From assembly GCA_963970005.1 (NCBI GenBank), contig CAXAMN010021224.1, positions 619,738-683,737 of the forward strand: a stretch of DNA of 64,000 nucleotides, given 5' to 3'. Positions 49,795-58,609 of this stretch are shown here, piece by piece. Source of the stretch: Durusdinium trenchii (lineage: Eukaryota; Sar; Dinophyceae; Suessiales; Symbiodiniaceae). A program made the translations under genes and the position numbers. The notes below the pieces were generated by a model. The model saw nothing but the letters and a program-made list of their open reading frames with translations. It had not been told where the DNA came from and made no database searches. The first letter of the stretch is position 1. Every line of letters starts with the position of its first letter.

Positions 49795-49937
49795 TTCGGA
49801 GGCAACTGCGGCATCGCAGCCTGCGAGGTCTATGGGCTCTGGCGCCGTGCGTTGTTGATACGAAGAGAGCTCGCAGAGACTTGGCGCAAGGAGAGAGGAC
49901 CAGGAGAGGACCAGGAGTTCGCCAGGAGGTCATGACT
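49795..49937 (+). CDS. PPR motif exon
   Basis: The frame reads FFGGNCGIAACEVYGLWRRA followed by LLIRRELAETWRKERG, stopping at 49935. NCGIAACEVYGLWRRALLIRRELAE aligns with N-x-x-I-x-AC-E-x-x-x-x-W-x-x-AL-x-x-x-x-E. The TY preceding Asn is replaced by GG, so the exon may begin within the first helix (CTTCGGAG-GC at 49794-49803). Confidence 0.78.
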
Positions 49938-50427
49938 GAACAACTGAGTGTTCCAACTTCACCGCTTCATGTTGCACCCAAGATGAAGAACCAGGGTCAA
50001 GTGGAAGAACCAGGGAGAACCAGCGCCTGCACCCAGCTACAGAGACAAAAGATGACAAAAGTACTCGTACTTATGGAGAATAGGCCAGGTATACCAAAGC
50101 GGCTGAGCACAACATGATTCCTGCGCATGAGGTTGGTAACTGTTGGTTGCCGGTATTTACTTCAATCAGTTGATGCTGGACATTGCAGGACTTACTGATG
50201 AGCTGGGTCTTGGAGCTTCTAGGAGTTACTGATTGACATGCTGAACTTCAGGGTTCTTAGGTTGGGCCATCGCCATTAGGTTCTTTTGCTTTTGTTTTGC
50301 ACCTAAAGGTTCCTCCCTGCAACAAGGCCGAAAGCAGGTTGCAGGGATGGAAGTCACTCACCGCAGTGTTGGTCGATGTACTGGGCTCGTTCTGTATGTC
50401 TGAGTCATTCTCCCAGACTTCTCAGAG

Positions 50428-50595
50428 TGGAGAAGTCTCCCGGCTGAGGACGAGATCACCTACAACGCCTTGATCAGTGCTTGTGAAAAGGCCTCCGCAT
50501 GGCCAGCAGCCATCCTGCTCCTGCGAGAGGCAGCCCTCGAGTCAGTCTCAGTGTCTCAATCGACCGCGGAGGCTTCACCTGGAATCAGCAATCAG
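50428..50595 (+). CDS. PPR motif exon
   Basis: Not visible as an ATG-started ORF. It follows CAGACTTCTCAG. The frame reads WRSLPAEDEITYNALISACE followed by KASAWPAAILLLREAALESV and SVSQSTAEASPGISNQ. It ends at CAATCAG-GTAACC (donor GT at 50596). ITYNALISACEKASAWPAAILLLREA is a complete, undamaged motif. Both splice-like borders are good, making this the best-bounded exon. Confidence 0.92.
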
Positions 50596-50737
50596 GTAAC
50601 CAGTTGGTTGGTCTCTGTGAATTTGTGACCCGTCGTGTTGGTTGTTGTGTTTTCTTTTTCTCCTGGGGACGCATTCAGTTTGCATTGGTGGCTGGCGTTT
50701 TTGAGCGGCAAAGGTTTCTGCCCATTTGGTTGCACAG

Positions 50738-50805
50738 TCTCATGGATCGTCTCATGGATCGTCTCGTGATGTCTCATGGATCGTCTCATGGATCGTCTCG
50801 TGATG
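50738..50805 (+). repeat. 34-bp composite tandem repeat, two copies
   Basis: Each copy is TCTCATGGATCG twice plus TCTCGTGATG. The pair is perfect. Confidence 0.92.
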
Positions 50806-51435
50806 AGACTGTTCAGTGCTAACTTTGGAGGGGTTCAAAAGTCTGCTTGCGCAACATCGGGTGCAAAGCATCCCCACACACACAGTCTCAGATACGGTGG
50901 GCGGCCCAGCCAGCCCATGTGTCGAATCTATGCCAGCTTACTTTGACCATTCAAAGAGTTTGGATCGAGCTGGTTTCGTCCCAAGATTATGAGTAAAACA
51001 ATGGGTCTTTGGTTTTTGACCATCAAAACCATAGATGGGAATCCCAGTGTGAGCACCACTCAGAGTCATATCATTTGGGGAGTCCCTAGTTGAGCTACCC
51101 TCCTGCAGCCAGCAGATTAACATGGACCCCAAAACCACTGGGTTGGTATTCGGAAAACGGTCTTGCACCACGTCTTTTCCTTCTCAGGGTTCATGGTATC
51201 GTTTGCGGGTGTGTACGACCTGATTGAGTAAATAGCCAGTGGTTTCCAACACCCAAAGAGCTGCTACCAGTGCTTTGCAACCTGTGAACCAGCAACTGGA
51301 CAGACACTGTATAGCGGCATAGCACTGTTTTGAGGATTGGTCCTCACATGTTGATGGTCAACTTCTGGAATTCCAGCTTCACGCTAACTTCACACCCTTC
51401 AGCACGAGCAACGAGTGTGACACGTTGGCAAGCAG
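50806..51435. other. no supported gene; family F fragments
   Basis: AACATGGACCCCAAAACCAC at 51119 and ACCATCAAAACCATAGATGG at 51019 resemble loop parts of other F-type repeats (compare 54411). Confidence 0.5.
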
Positions 51436-51519
51436 GCTGGCGCGCTTGCAGACAACATTGCCTTCACTTCAGCAGCAGTTGCATCAGCAAAGTCCATGAA
51501 TTGGAGAGTGGCACCTTGA
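51436..51519 (+). CDS. PPR motif exon
   Basis: It starts after GGCAAGCAG. The frame reads AGALADNIAFTSAAVASAKS followed by MNWRVAP and a TGA. DNIAFTSAAVASAKSMNW fits the first helix and turn plus Trp. The donor must lie before the stop (51517), perhaps near AGAGTGG. The frame has no ATG at its start, so simple ORF calling misses it. Confidence 0.72.
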   Translation, partial: AGALADNIAFTSAAVASAKSMNWRVAP

Positions 51520-52043
51520 CGTGGACTTATTGGAGTTGTGCCCAGCGTAGGTCATGGGCCATGGGCGACTGAATTGAGAGGTGGAACACCATCCGAAACC
51601 TCACAGGCCCAGATTGGATTGTCTCTACTATTGATTTTGGAAGGGACTCTCCTCGTTGAAGCAATGGGATATTCATGCGTTTCAGGTGGTGTAGTCACGG
51701 GCCCCAGACTGGCAACCATTTGTTGTAAACCCCCGTTTAAGCGGTTGAAACTACCAAAGGCCACCAAGGCCAGCTGGTGGCACCGAGAAATGCCAATCAA
51801 CTGCTTTCAAGTTTCGCATGACATGAAGACGTTTTTATCGCCCAAATTGGCCTGATGAATCCTGATGAACCCATAGGGGTCCTGCGTTGAACACCGATTG
51901 ACCACTTGATTGACCTGTTACTACCCAGGAAAAGTGGATCACCTTGAGCCTTTTTGGGGGGAGTGGTTTACAAGAACAGGTCGAAAAAGCTAAGCCTCTA
52001 TTTTCCGGTAAACTGAAGGAGTCTGTGTGATTTTTCTTCGGCT
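51520..52043. other. no supported gene
   Basis: Nothing recognised on either strand. Confidence 0.5.
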
Positions 52044-52046
52044 GCA

Positions 52047-52200
52047 GCGCAGCTGGCAGCTGCTCGACAGGTGATGGAACTGTTGAGGGAGCTCCGGGCA
52101 AGGCGTCGGCAGCGTGGGCGTGGGCAGCCCGGGAGTCCAAGACGTCTGAAGTTGACGAAAGACACAAAGAGGGACGACTTCTACCAGGACCCTCCTGGCC
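52047..52200 (+). CDS. possible exon, helical Arg-rich segment
   Basis: After the acceptor-like TTTTTCTTCGGCTGCAG the frame reads AQLAAARQVMELLRELRARR followed by RQRGRGQPGSPRRLKLTKDT. AARQVMELLRELRAR resembles a PPR second helix without Trp. The Arg-rich tail is linker-like. The minus strand is also open here. Confidence 0.38.
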
Positions 52201-52337
52201 AGGCTGTTTGGAGACCTCAACAGGTGGTGAACCTGGGCACCGAACTTGGAAACACAGGAAGCACCTATTAAGGAGGGTGCCGGTGAAAGACACGTGCTGT
52301 GACGGGTTAGTGACTAGAGTTGGTGGTTGTGTTCCCT

Positions 52338-52442
52338 AGGGATCCAGTCGTACCTGCTCAGGTACGGTGATTGGAGACACTGATCTGTATGTAGGCTTGG
52401 AGGGCCCAAGTACCTCCTGAGAAGGTATGTGGATCCCTAGGA
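52338..52442 (+). repeat. family A foldback element
   Basis: CCTAGGGATCCAGTCGTACC, TGCTCAGGTACGGTGATTGG, AGACACTGATCTGTATGTAG, GCTTGGAGGGCCCAAGTACC and TCCTGAGAAGGTATGTGGAT, then CCCTAGG. The loop reads in the same direction as at 3240. Confidence 0.9.
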
Positions 52443-52629
52443 GTTCTTCAACTTTGGTGATTGGTTGGCTGCTGTAGTCTTCAAGACGGACGACTTCTAC
52501 GTAGGTTCTTTGGATATGTCGGGATCGCAGATGGACGGTTCTCATCGGCTTTTCGGTGAGGGAAACCGGGAAACCTACTGGCCTTTGGAGGATCGGCTGT
52601 GGAGTTCAGAAGGCCAGAAGGTATGATAC

Positions 52630-52733
52630 CCCTAGGGATCCACATACCTTCTCAGAAGGTAATTGGACCCTCCAACCCTACAGATCAGTGTCGCCAATTA
52701 CCTTCTCGGAGGGTGTGTGTATCCCTGGGGTAA
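52630..52733 (-). repeat. family A foldback, inverted partner
   Basis: CCTAGGGATCCACATACCTT, CTCAGAAGGTAATTGGACCC, TCCAACCCTACAGATCAGTG, TCGCCAATTACCTTCTCGG and GTGTGTATCCCTGGGG. The loop is the reverse complement of the 52338 loop, proving the family has a direction despite palindromic ends. Confidence 0.9.
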
Positions 52734-53131
52734 GCTGTCCAGAACCACCAAACATAGGGTGCAGAAACCATTTGCTTCACACGTTGCAAAAGCACGTGGG
52801 CATGATGCGCCTGCCTGCATGGTGGTCTGACCCCAGCCTTCCTGGGTGCCTTCAGTGCTTCACTGGATCCCCTCTCAGCTTTCCTGGAGGCGTTTGCAGC
52901 CCGAGATTCTCATGTACCAAGCGCTCGTTCAGAGCCTCTCAGCTGCGCTCCATCGATCAATCGAAAGGACCATAAAGTCTCGGCGGGCAGCTGCGGTCCA
53001 TGCGTGGTCAAACGCGTGTTGGACGAGATGCGGTGTCCCCAAACATGGACAGTTTGGCTAGTGCAAGCATGCATGCGCATGCACCAAGAAAGGTTTCAAA
53101 GGGGAGTTGCTTTAAATAGGATGTGTTTAAT
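52734..53131. other. no supported gene
   Basis: A GC-rich 52810-53060 segment is open in all + frames without a known domain. Confidence 0.45.
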
Positions 53132-53232
53132 CCAGCTTCTGCAAAGTGACCTTTTGAAGGTTCCTAAGTGACCCTTAGGAGGCTTAAGTGACCTCAAACC
53201 AGGTTATCAAAAGGTCACTTTGAAGAACCAGG
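53132..53232 (+). repeat. family C foldback element
   Basis: CCAGCTTCTGCAAAGTGACC, TTTTGAAGGTTCCTAAGTGA, CCTCAAACCAGGTTATCAAA and AGGTCACTTTGAAGAACCAG. Confidence 0.8.
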
Positions 53233-53300
53233 ATCATGTTTAATCTATTGATTTCAAGGCTCACCAGGACATACCAGGACACTATATTGTTTGAAAATAA

Positions 53301-53387
53301 GTTCCTGCTTCTTCAAAGTGACCTTTCGATATCCCAGTTTGACGTCACTGAGTCATTCCAAAGAGGTCACTTTGAAGAAGCTGGTTT
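53301..53387 (+). repeat. family C foldback element
   Basis: GTTCCTGCTTCTTCAAAGTG, ACCTTTCGATATCCCAGTTT, GACGTCACTGAGTCATTCCA and AAGAGGTCACTTTGAAGAAG. Second copy within 70 nt of the previous one. Confidence 0.82.
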
Positions 53388-54014
53388 GTATCTATAATGG
53401 TTCACTATGATTATATTATGTTCATTTGCATTTTTGTCCCAGACTTGGCCCTTGGGGCATCTCTTGGTTTGTATACTATCCGTGACTGGCTGTTAGAATT
53501 CAACATAATTATATATAGTTAGAATATAAAAACAAATGTAATTTCGAGCTTCCATGGATGACAACAGACAATGGATGCCAACAGACAAATGCCAACAGAC
53601 AATGCCAACATGTAATATAAACAAATGCCAACAGACAATGGATGCCAAAGATAATGCATGCTTTGCTTACTGTAGTAAAGTTACAAATGGAAGTGATAAA
53701 GATCAATGGTGTTGATTCAATGGCTGCTCCACCATATTCTAATTGCATTGTATTCCTATTTTTACCAGGTCTGCCTCAGTTAATTAGATCCTAATTCATG
53801 TCTTTAATTGATTTTATATTCTAACTCCTGGTCAGTTACTGTATATTTTGGGATCACTTGGACTAGCTTCCTTTCCAGCTCACCAACATTGATGAACATG
53901 CTTCTTGAGGCCATGAAGGGCAGAAAAAACTGCCTCGGGACGAAGGAGGCCTTGGTCCAGTTGAGTCTCTTGGCAGCTGCTTTGGTTCAGATACGGGGAG
54001 AAGATAGGAGAAGT
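53388..54014. other. AT-rich; tandem CAACAGACAATG at 53555-53645
   Basis: GGATGCCAACAGACAATG-type units occur five times with variable spacing. No gene recognised. Confidence 0.65.
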
Positions 54015-54100
54015 ACCTGGACCCGCAAAGTACTGCTAAACATGAGTTCAAGCACATGCTTGAATTAGGGCCACGCCCCATTTCCTCGGGTAGTTGAGAG
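54015..54100 (-). repeat. family B foldback, reverse orientation
   Basis: GTACCTGGACCCGCAAAGTA, AACATGAGTTCAAGCACATG, GGGCCACGCCCCATTTCCTC and GGGTAGTTGAG. Diverged. Confidence 0.6.
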
Positions 54101-54783
54101 GAGTCCAAGCGTGCGACCGAAGAGGGTTATGATGTCATGTTTGGTTGGTTTGGTGACATCCACTGGACCAAACAGGCATGGATCTTTTGAGGGTTATTGG
54201 ATGATTATCGCTTTAAACCGCCTTCAAGGTCGCAGAGAGTACCTCCAAAAGCAACCTCAGATGGTTGGGCAGCCCCAAGGACCATTGGTTCTTTGATGCA
54301 TTGCGTTGAAGTTCCCACTACAGCTCTTCTAGAGGCAAGGTAACCTTGACCTGCGGGTGGATGAGTGGGCAATTCAGAATTCTCAGTCTAGGAAGTACTC
54401 CCCTGCGGATTAACATGGACCCATATGGACCCTCAAAACCACTGGGTTCTAGAGGAAAATGGTCTTCTAGCCTTTCACGGATCAATTCCGTAACCAATCA
54501 ACCTTCCATCAGCCTCGCAGGTGAGCAAGCCCTCGCAGAGCTGCAACCAAAAAAGCACTGCTCCAGCGAGATTTGGCTGCTCCGGTGTGCGAACTGCAGC
54601 TTCAGTTCATTAGACCTAACAGGGGTTTTGTTGATGTCTCAACTTTCAGAGAATCGCAAGCAACTGGATCTTTGTCCATGTCAAACGGGTCTATTCTGGA
54701 CTGCAAGTCATTCAGCGGCTTCCGGAGCCACTGTTTGAAGTCAATGTTCACTTTACAAGGTCTTTTGCGCGTATGTGCAAGGA
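54101..54783. other. no supported gene
   Basis: A frame after CAGCCTCGCAG at 54520 (GEQALAELQPKKHCSSEIWL) is mildly protein-like but unsupported. AACATGGACCCATATGGACC (54411) is family F loop wording. Confidence 0.4.
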
Positions 54784-54892
54784 ACGTACCTGGAACCTTG
54801 GAAATGGGATACAAGTACCATTTTTATTCATGTCTGTTTGTTTAAACAGGGTCACGATATATGATATGTCCCATTTTCTTCAGTACTTTGGA
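54784..54892 (+). repeat. family B foldback element
   Basis: ACGTACCTGGAACCTTGG, AAATGGGATACAAGTACC, CAGGGTCACGATATATGATA, TGTCCCATTTTCTTCAGTAC and TTTGG. Confidence 0.75.
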
Positions 54893-55089
54893 GGGTCTTT
54901 GGGTTTTCTGTAACAACTGCACATATGTGGCCTTCAGAAGGGGTATATCCTGCGGCCACTGTGCGATTCTTTTCGACCGTAGGCTTTAAGATCATGAGGG
55001 TGGTCAGAAATAGATAGACCATGGAGGTTTCCTCCAACTCCCAGGTTTGAGCCAAGATCTGCTAGGGTCCGGCACCAAACCTCACTTAG

Positions 55090-55228
55090 TTGCCAGCGCC
55101 GTCCACGCCGTCCACGCTGGATTCACACTCCACGTCGCAGGCGGAGATGCACCGGAGCTCTGTCCCGTTGGCGCAGGACACCTACCGTGCGCCCCGGGGG
55201 GAGATGGACGGATGGGCCGAGACGGGAG
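55090..55228 (+). CDS. possible exon, unrecognised protein
   Basis: It starts after ACCTCACTTAG and ends before GTGGGT at 55229. The frame reads LPAPSTPSTLDSHSTSQAEM, then HRSSVPLAQDTYRAPRGEMD and GWAETG. A 46-codon run with borders at both ends. All three frames are open, so the choice rests on composition. Family unknown. Confidence 0.35.
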
Positions 55229-56649
55229 GTGGGTGGCTATAATGGATACCTATAGAACTTGAGTGGACCTCCAACCTCCCAAAATTGACCACTTTTTCCG
55301 ATCCAAACCACGGTTCCAATCGTCTTTTAGATCTTTGAGGTTTGCTCGTTGTGGGCCCCAACCCTGGAAGCAAAGTTGAAACAAACACCTGGAACTGTTG
55401 GGTTTGGATGGGTGAGGCTAGGTAGAAATCGCAAGGTCTGAAGATGTTTGGGGAACTGTTTTTACGACAGTAAATGTTGCTTCACAACTTTTTTAATGAC
55501 CCCCTCCCAACTACCAACAAAACACAACCAAACTCCGGCTTGGGCGCGCAGAAACCGGTCAATCTTCAAGCATGTGTGTCCTGTGAGCTACCTGAAGTAC
55601 AGGGACGATGAATCAGTGACTGTAACCAGATTTTCCAGCTACTGGGCTTTTCCAGCTACAAACAAGGATACTTGTCATTGTGTAGAACCTTTGTTCTGCC
55701 ATCTTTCTTTAGAGCAAATTCCCTTCTCCGGGGTTTTCCAGAGAACTGGGTGATAGAGAACCTGAACGTCGTTCGTCCTTTGTACCCGAACGACACGTGT
55801 ACTTGCAGGTCGCTCAAGTGTACTTGGTGTACTTGCAGGGTCCAGGTGGCTGTTTTCCCCAAAAAGCTGCATGCACCATGTTGGATGTATGAATCACTAC
55901 TTGTACGTTACTTGTACCATTCGTATGGTATACATCCAATGGTACATGGTGCCAGGGTTCGGTCACTTGTACTTGTACCAGTCCTCGTGACCGAACCTTG
56001 GGAGTCCAGGTCCGTTTCGGATGGTGAGTTTTTAGATAAAATTACCACCGTGACCGTATACCGTGTGACCTGCGGATCAAGTTCGGTCACGTATACACGA
56101 ACCAAACAAGAAATCATGTTGCTTTTTGGGTTTGTTAAGCTGGGCTTCGATCCGCAGTCAAGCAGCCCGGGGTCTTCCTTTGAGCTTTTGAATGTTTGTA
56201 TAGTGACTATTGTTGTCAGCAAAGAGGCTGGCCTTTACATGCGCGTCTCACATCAGAACTAGCGGATCGAGTGGTAAAAAAAGGTAACCAGTGGTTCCAA
56301 AACTACACCGAAACGACACCGGTATATTGGCTGCCTGGGATCACCCACACGCTACAGTTGTGACGACCTGACGGAACTGCTCGGGTCGATGGTATCTGGA
56401 CCTGACGAACGCATCGTACCCGAAGCGGGACATGCCTGCGAAGCAAACATGCTGGTCCGACGATGTCCGGCTGTACCCATTCTTAAAGGCACTGTGAAGT
56501 TCCAGGATGTTCCAGGTATCTTGGGGGGGTCGAGGGTTCATGAACAGTGCCATTTAGAGAAGCTGCAGGACTTTGGTTCAGAGGCTTTGGAGGAACATGG
56601 TGTCGCCGGAAAAAGCGACCAAAGCGAGTTTCCACCCCTTGGGATGCAC
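55229..56649. other. no supported gene
   Basis: A cluster of TACTTGTAC/GTACACGT-rich words at 55790-56100 (several GGTCAC and TTGTAC inverted pairs) can form local hairpins. A 196-codon frame over 55672-56262 has no domain. Confidence 0.45.
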
Positions 56650-56730
56650 ATGGATGTGCATTGTTATAGGGGGGGATCTATGTCCTTTCTGAAACGGGGA
56701 TCGAACTGGGGTCTTTCCTCCCTGTTTTAA
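56650..56730 (+). repeat. family D repeat
   Basis: TTATAGGGGGGGATCTATGT, CCTTTCTGAAACGGGGATCG and AACTGGGGTCTTTCCTCCCT. Shares the loop order with 31745, diverged. Confidence 0.5.
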
Positions 56731-56924
56731 TACACACCCACATAATCCCACATACCTTGTCATACTTGGAGCATCCCAGACCCACATCGAGTCTCCAAAG
56801 ACCTGCAGAAGGTGGATGTTGGGCTCCAACCATCTCCGGATAGAAGGTGCCTTCGAGGTACTCCATCGTCTCGGGCCGGGCCTATACCGCCGGGCACCCC
56901 GATCCTCCCCTCCTCCATCGAGGT

Positions 56925-57026
56925 ATCATGATCCAAGCTCAAGCGGCTGGCGGCCATTGGCCGAAAGTACTGGCACTGCTACAGGAGAGGGGAGAGGGTA
57001 CCCGTACCGAAGACGTCCGCTGGTGA
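56925..57026 (+). CDS. PPR second-helix exon
   Basis: The frame reads IMIQAQAAGGHWPKVLALLQ followed by ERGEGTRTEDVRW and a TGA at 57024. AQAAGGHWPKVLALLQERGE is the turn and second helix (usual ACEKGGQW..AL.LL.EM). The preceding first helix is absent, consistent with an exon starting after CTCCATCGAG (56911-56920). It is the rightmost PPR piece seen. Confidence 0.72.
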   Translation: MMIQAQAAGGHWPKVLALLQERGEGTRTEDVRW

Positions 57027-57356
57027 GCGAAAGAAGACCGACCAGTCCACCGGTTTCCACCGGAAGAGATGACCCACAAGCCGACTCCAAGACTAGCGTA
57101 GCATCGATGTTATATGTTTCACGCTGACTTGGTCACTGGTCACCTACTATGTATATAGGGTCTTTTTGAAACGTTCAGTCCTCCGGAAGACTGGAGGCAC
57201 CCACCCGCTTGGCCTGAGGGGTGCAGTTTCAGAAACACCCTGTTCTTTTTCCAAGCAACGAACTGGGGGAAATTGTGGAGTTCACTGCAGAGACGGACCC
57301 AATGGATGGGTTCGTACTGAGACTTTCTTTGGGTTTCGTGCTGAACAGTAGTAAAC

Positions 57357-57619
57357 ATGCAGCCACTGGCAGCGAGAGATGCGTGGGGAGATAAGCCCAT
57401 TGGTTTGCCCCCTGCGTCAGCACTGACATCAGTCTGGAAGCATGGTGTTTTGGACCAAGGAGTCTCTGTGAGGGATCATAGACTTTTTGGCAAAGCAGCG
57501 GAGCTAACAACCACCGCTGGTCAAGATGCACCCGCCAAGCATCCAATGGATTGGTTTAAGGGAACATTCACAGGACACCATGATTGTTCACCCCCCCGAA
57601 AAGCTAGGTGTTTCCTGTA
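57357..57619 (+). CDS. possible CDS or exon, unrecognised
   Basis: An ATG frame of 87 codons: MQPLAARDAWGDKPIGLPPA, then LTSVWKHGVLDQGVSVRDHR, LFGKAAELTTTAGQDAPAKH and PMDWFKGTFTGHHD. Good composition and codon use through about codon 75, then the frame runs into the CCCCCCCGAAAAG motif repeated at 57783. No domain recognised. Confidence 0.38.
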
Positions 57620-57897
57620 GATGTTCCCTTGTAGCAATTCTGGGCACATAAGTTTCAAGCTGAGGTCCCCATGCTCCGAGGTCGGAACCCGACTCTCTAG
57701 CACCGGTCCCTCGACCAGGAAGCTGGGCGCCTCGAACCAGTGGAACGTCCCTCAGCTCGAACGAGGGAGGGGAAGGTGATTCCCCCCCGAAAAGTGCCCC
57801 GGACAAAAGCACATGTTTTAATTTAAGGATGTTAACTGTATATAAATATGTTCTATATTGGTTGTTATATATACTTATATACATGTATCATATAACG

Positions 57898-57972
57898 CGA
57901 AAGCCAGCCGATAGGCTAGGCTTGAGCTTTTAGGGCGAACGAAGTGAGTTAAGGGGGGTGTGGGGGTGGCTG
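57898..57972 (+). repeat. dispersed repeat H, copy 2
   Basis: GCGAAAGCCAGCC, then AGGGCGAACGAAGTGAGTTA and GGGGGGTGTGGGGGTGGC, in the order seen at 17585-17700. Confidence 0.6.
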
Positions 57973-58609
57973 AGCAGGAGCTTTTGGTAGGGTGGATGCA
58001 GAGCTTGGTGGGGGAGAGCCCTGAGAAGTGAGAGTCCGAAACGCAATCAACATTCAATTCTGGTGATGCGAGTGATGTAGTGGACGCCCAGTGCATCATT
58101 AGCATCATGAAGGGCTTTGGAAGCTATTTGGGCAATGGGCTTTTGGAGGACTCGAGTGGAGACAGGGACCCACATACAGAGCAGACCGCAGCCGCACGTA
58201 GGATACGAGTTCCCAGGACAACCCGCAACTCGCCAAATCCATAGAGAACCGAAAGTGACATGAGTTCAAGTCCATGAATTTGGATTGAGTTTCTGTGGGG
58301 ATGCCTGCGAGGTTGCCTACATATCCGCATAGGGCTCCTGCCCTCTAGTATATACATGTATATACTATACTTGCACCATGTCCTCGGTCGAGTGGGTGCT
58401 TCTCGCGGCGTCCACACGCACCGAACGTTTTTTTCCGGCTTGCCGGTGTAGACAGATAGATAGATAGTATCAGATAAATTCTATATACTACTGACTCATG
58501 ACATTGCCCTTTTGCTGGCAGCCCCGAGCCTGTGGACTGGCCGGAAGACAGAATCCAGCGTGCAGGGCGAGGCGGATCCATGATCCTGCATGCGCCCAAC
58601 GGGCTTTGA
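57973..58609. other. no supported gene; (GATA)n at 58452-58467
   Basis: A short GATA microsatellite and a TATACATGTATATA palindrome (58351). No gene. Confidence 0.5.
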
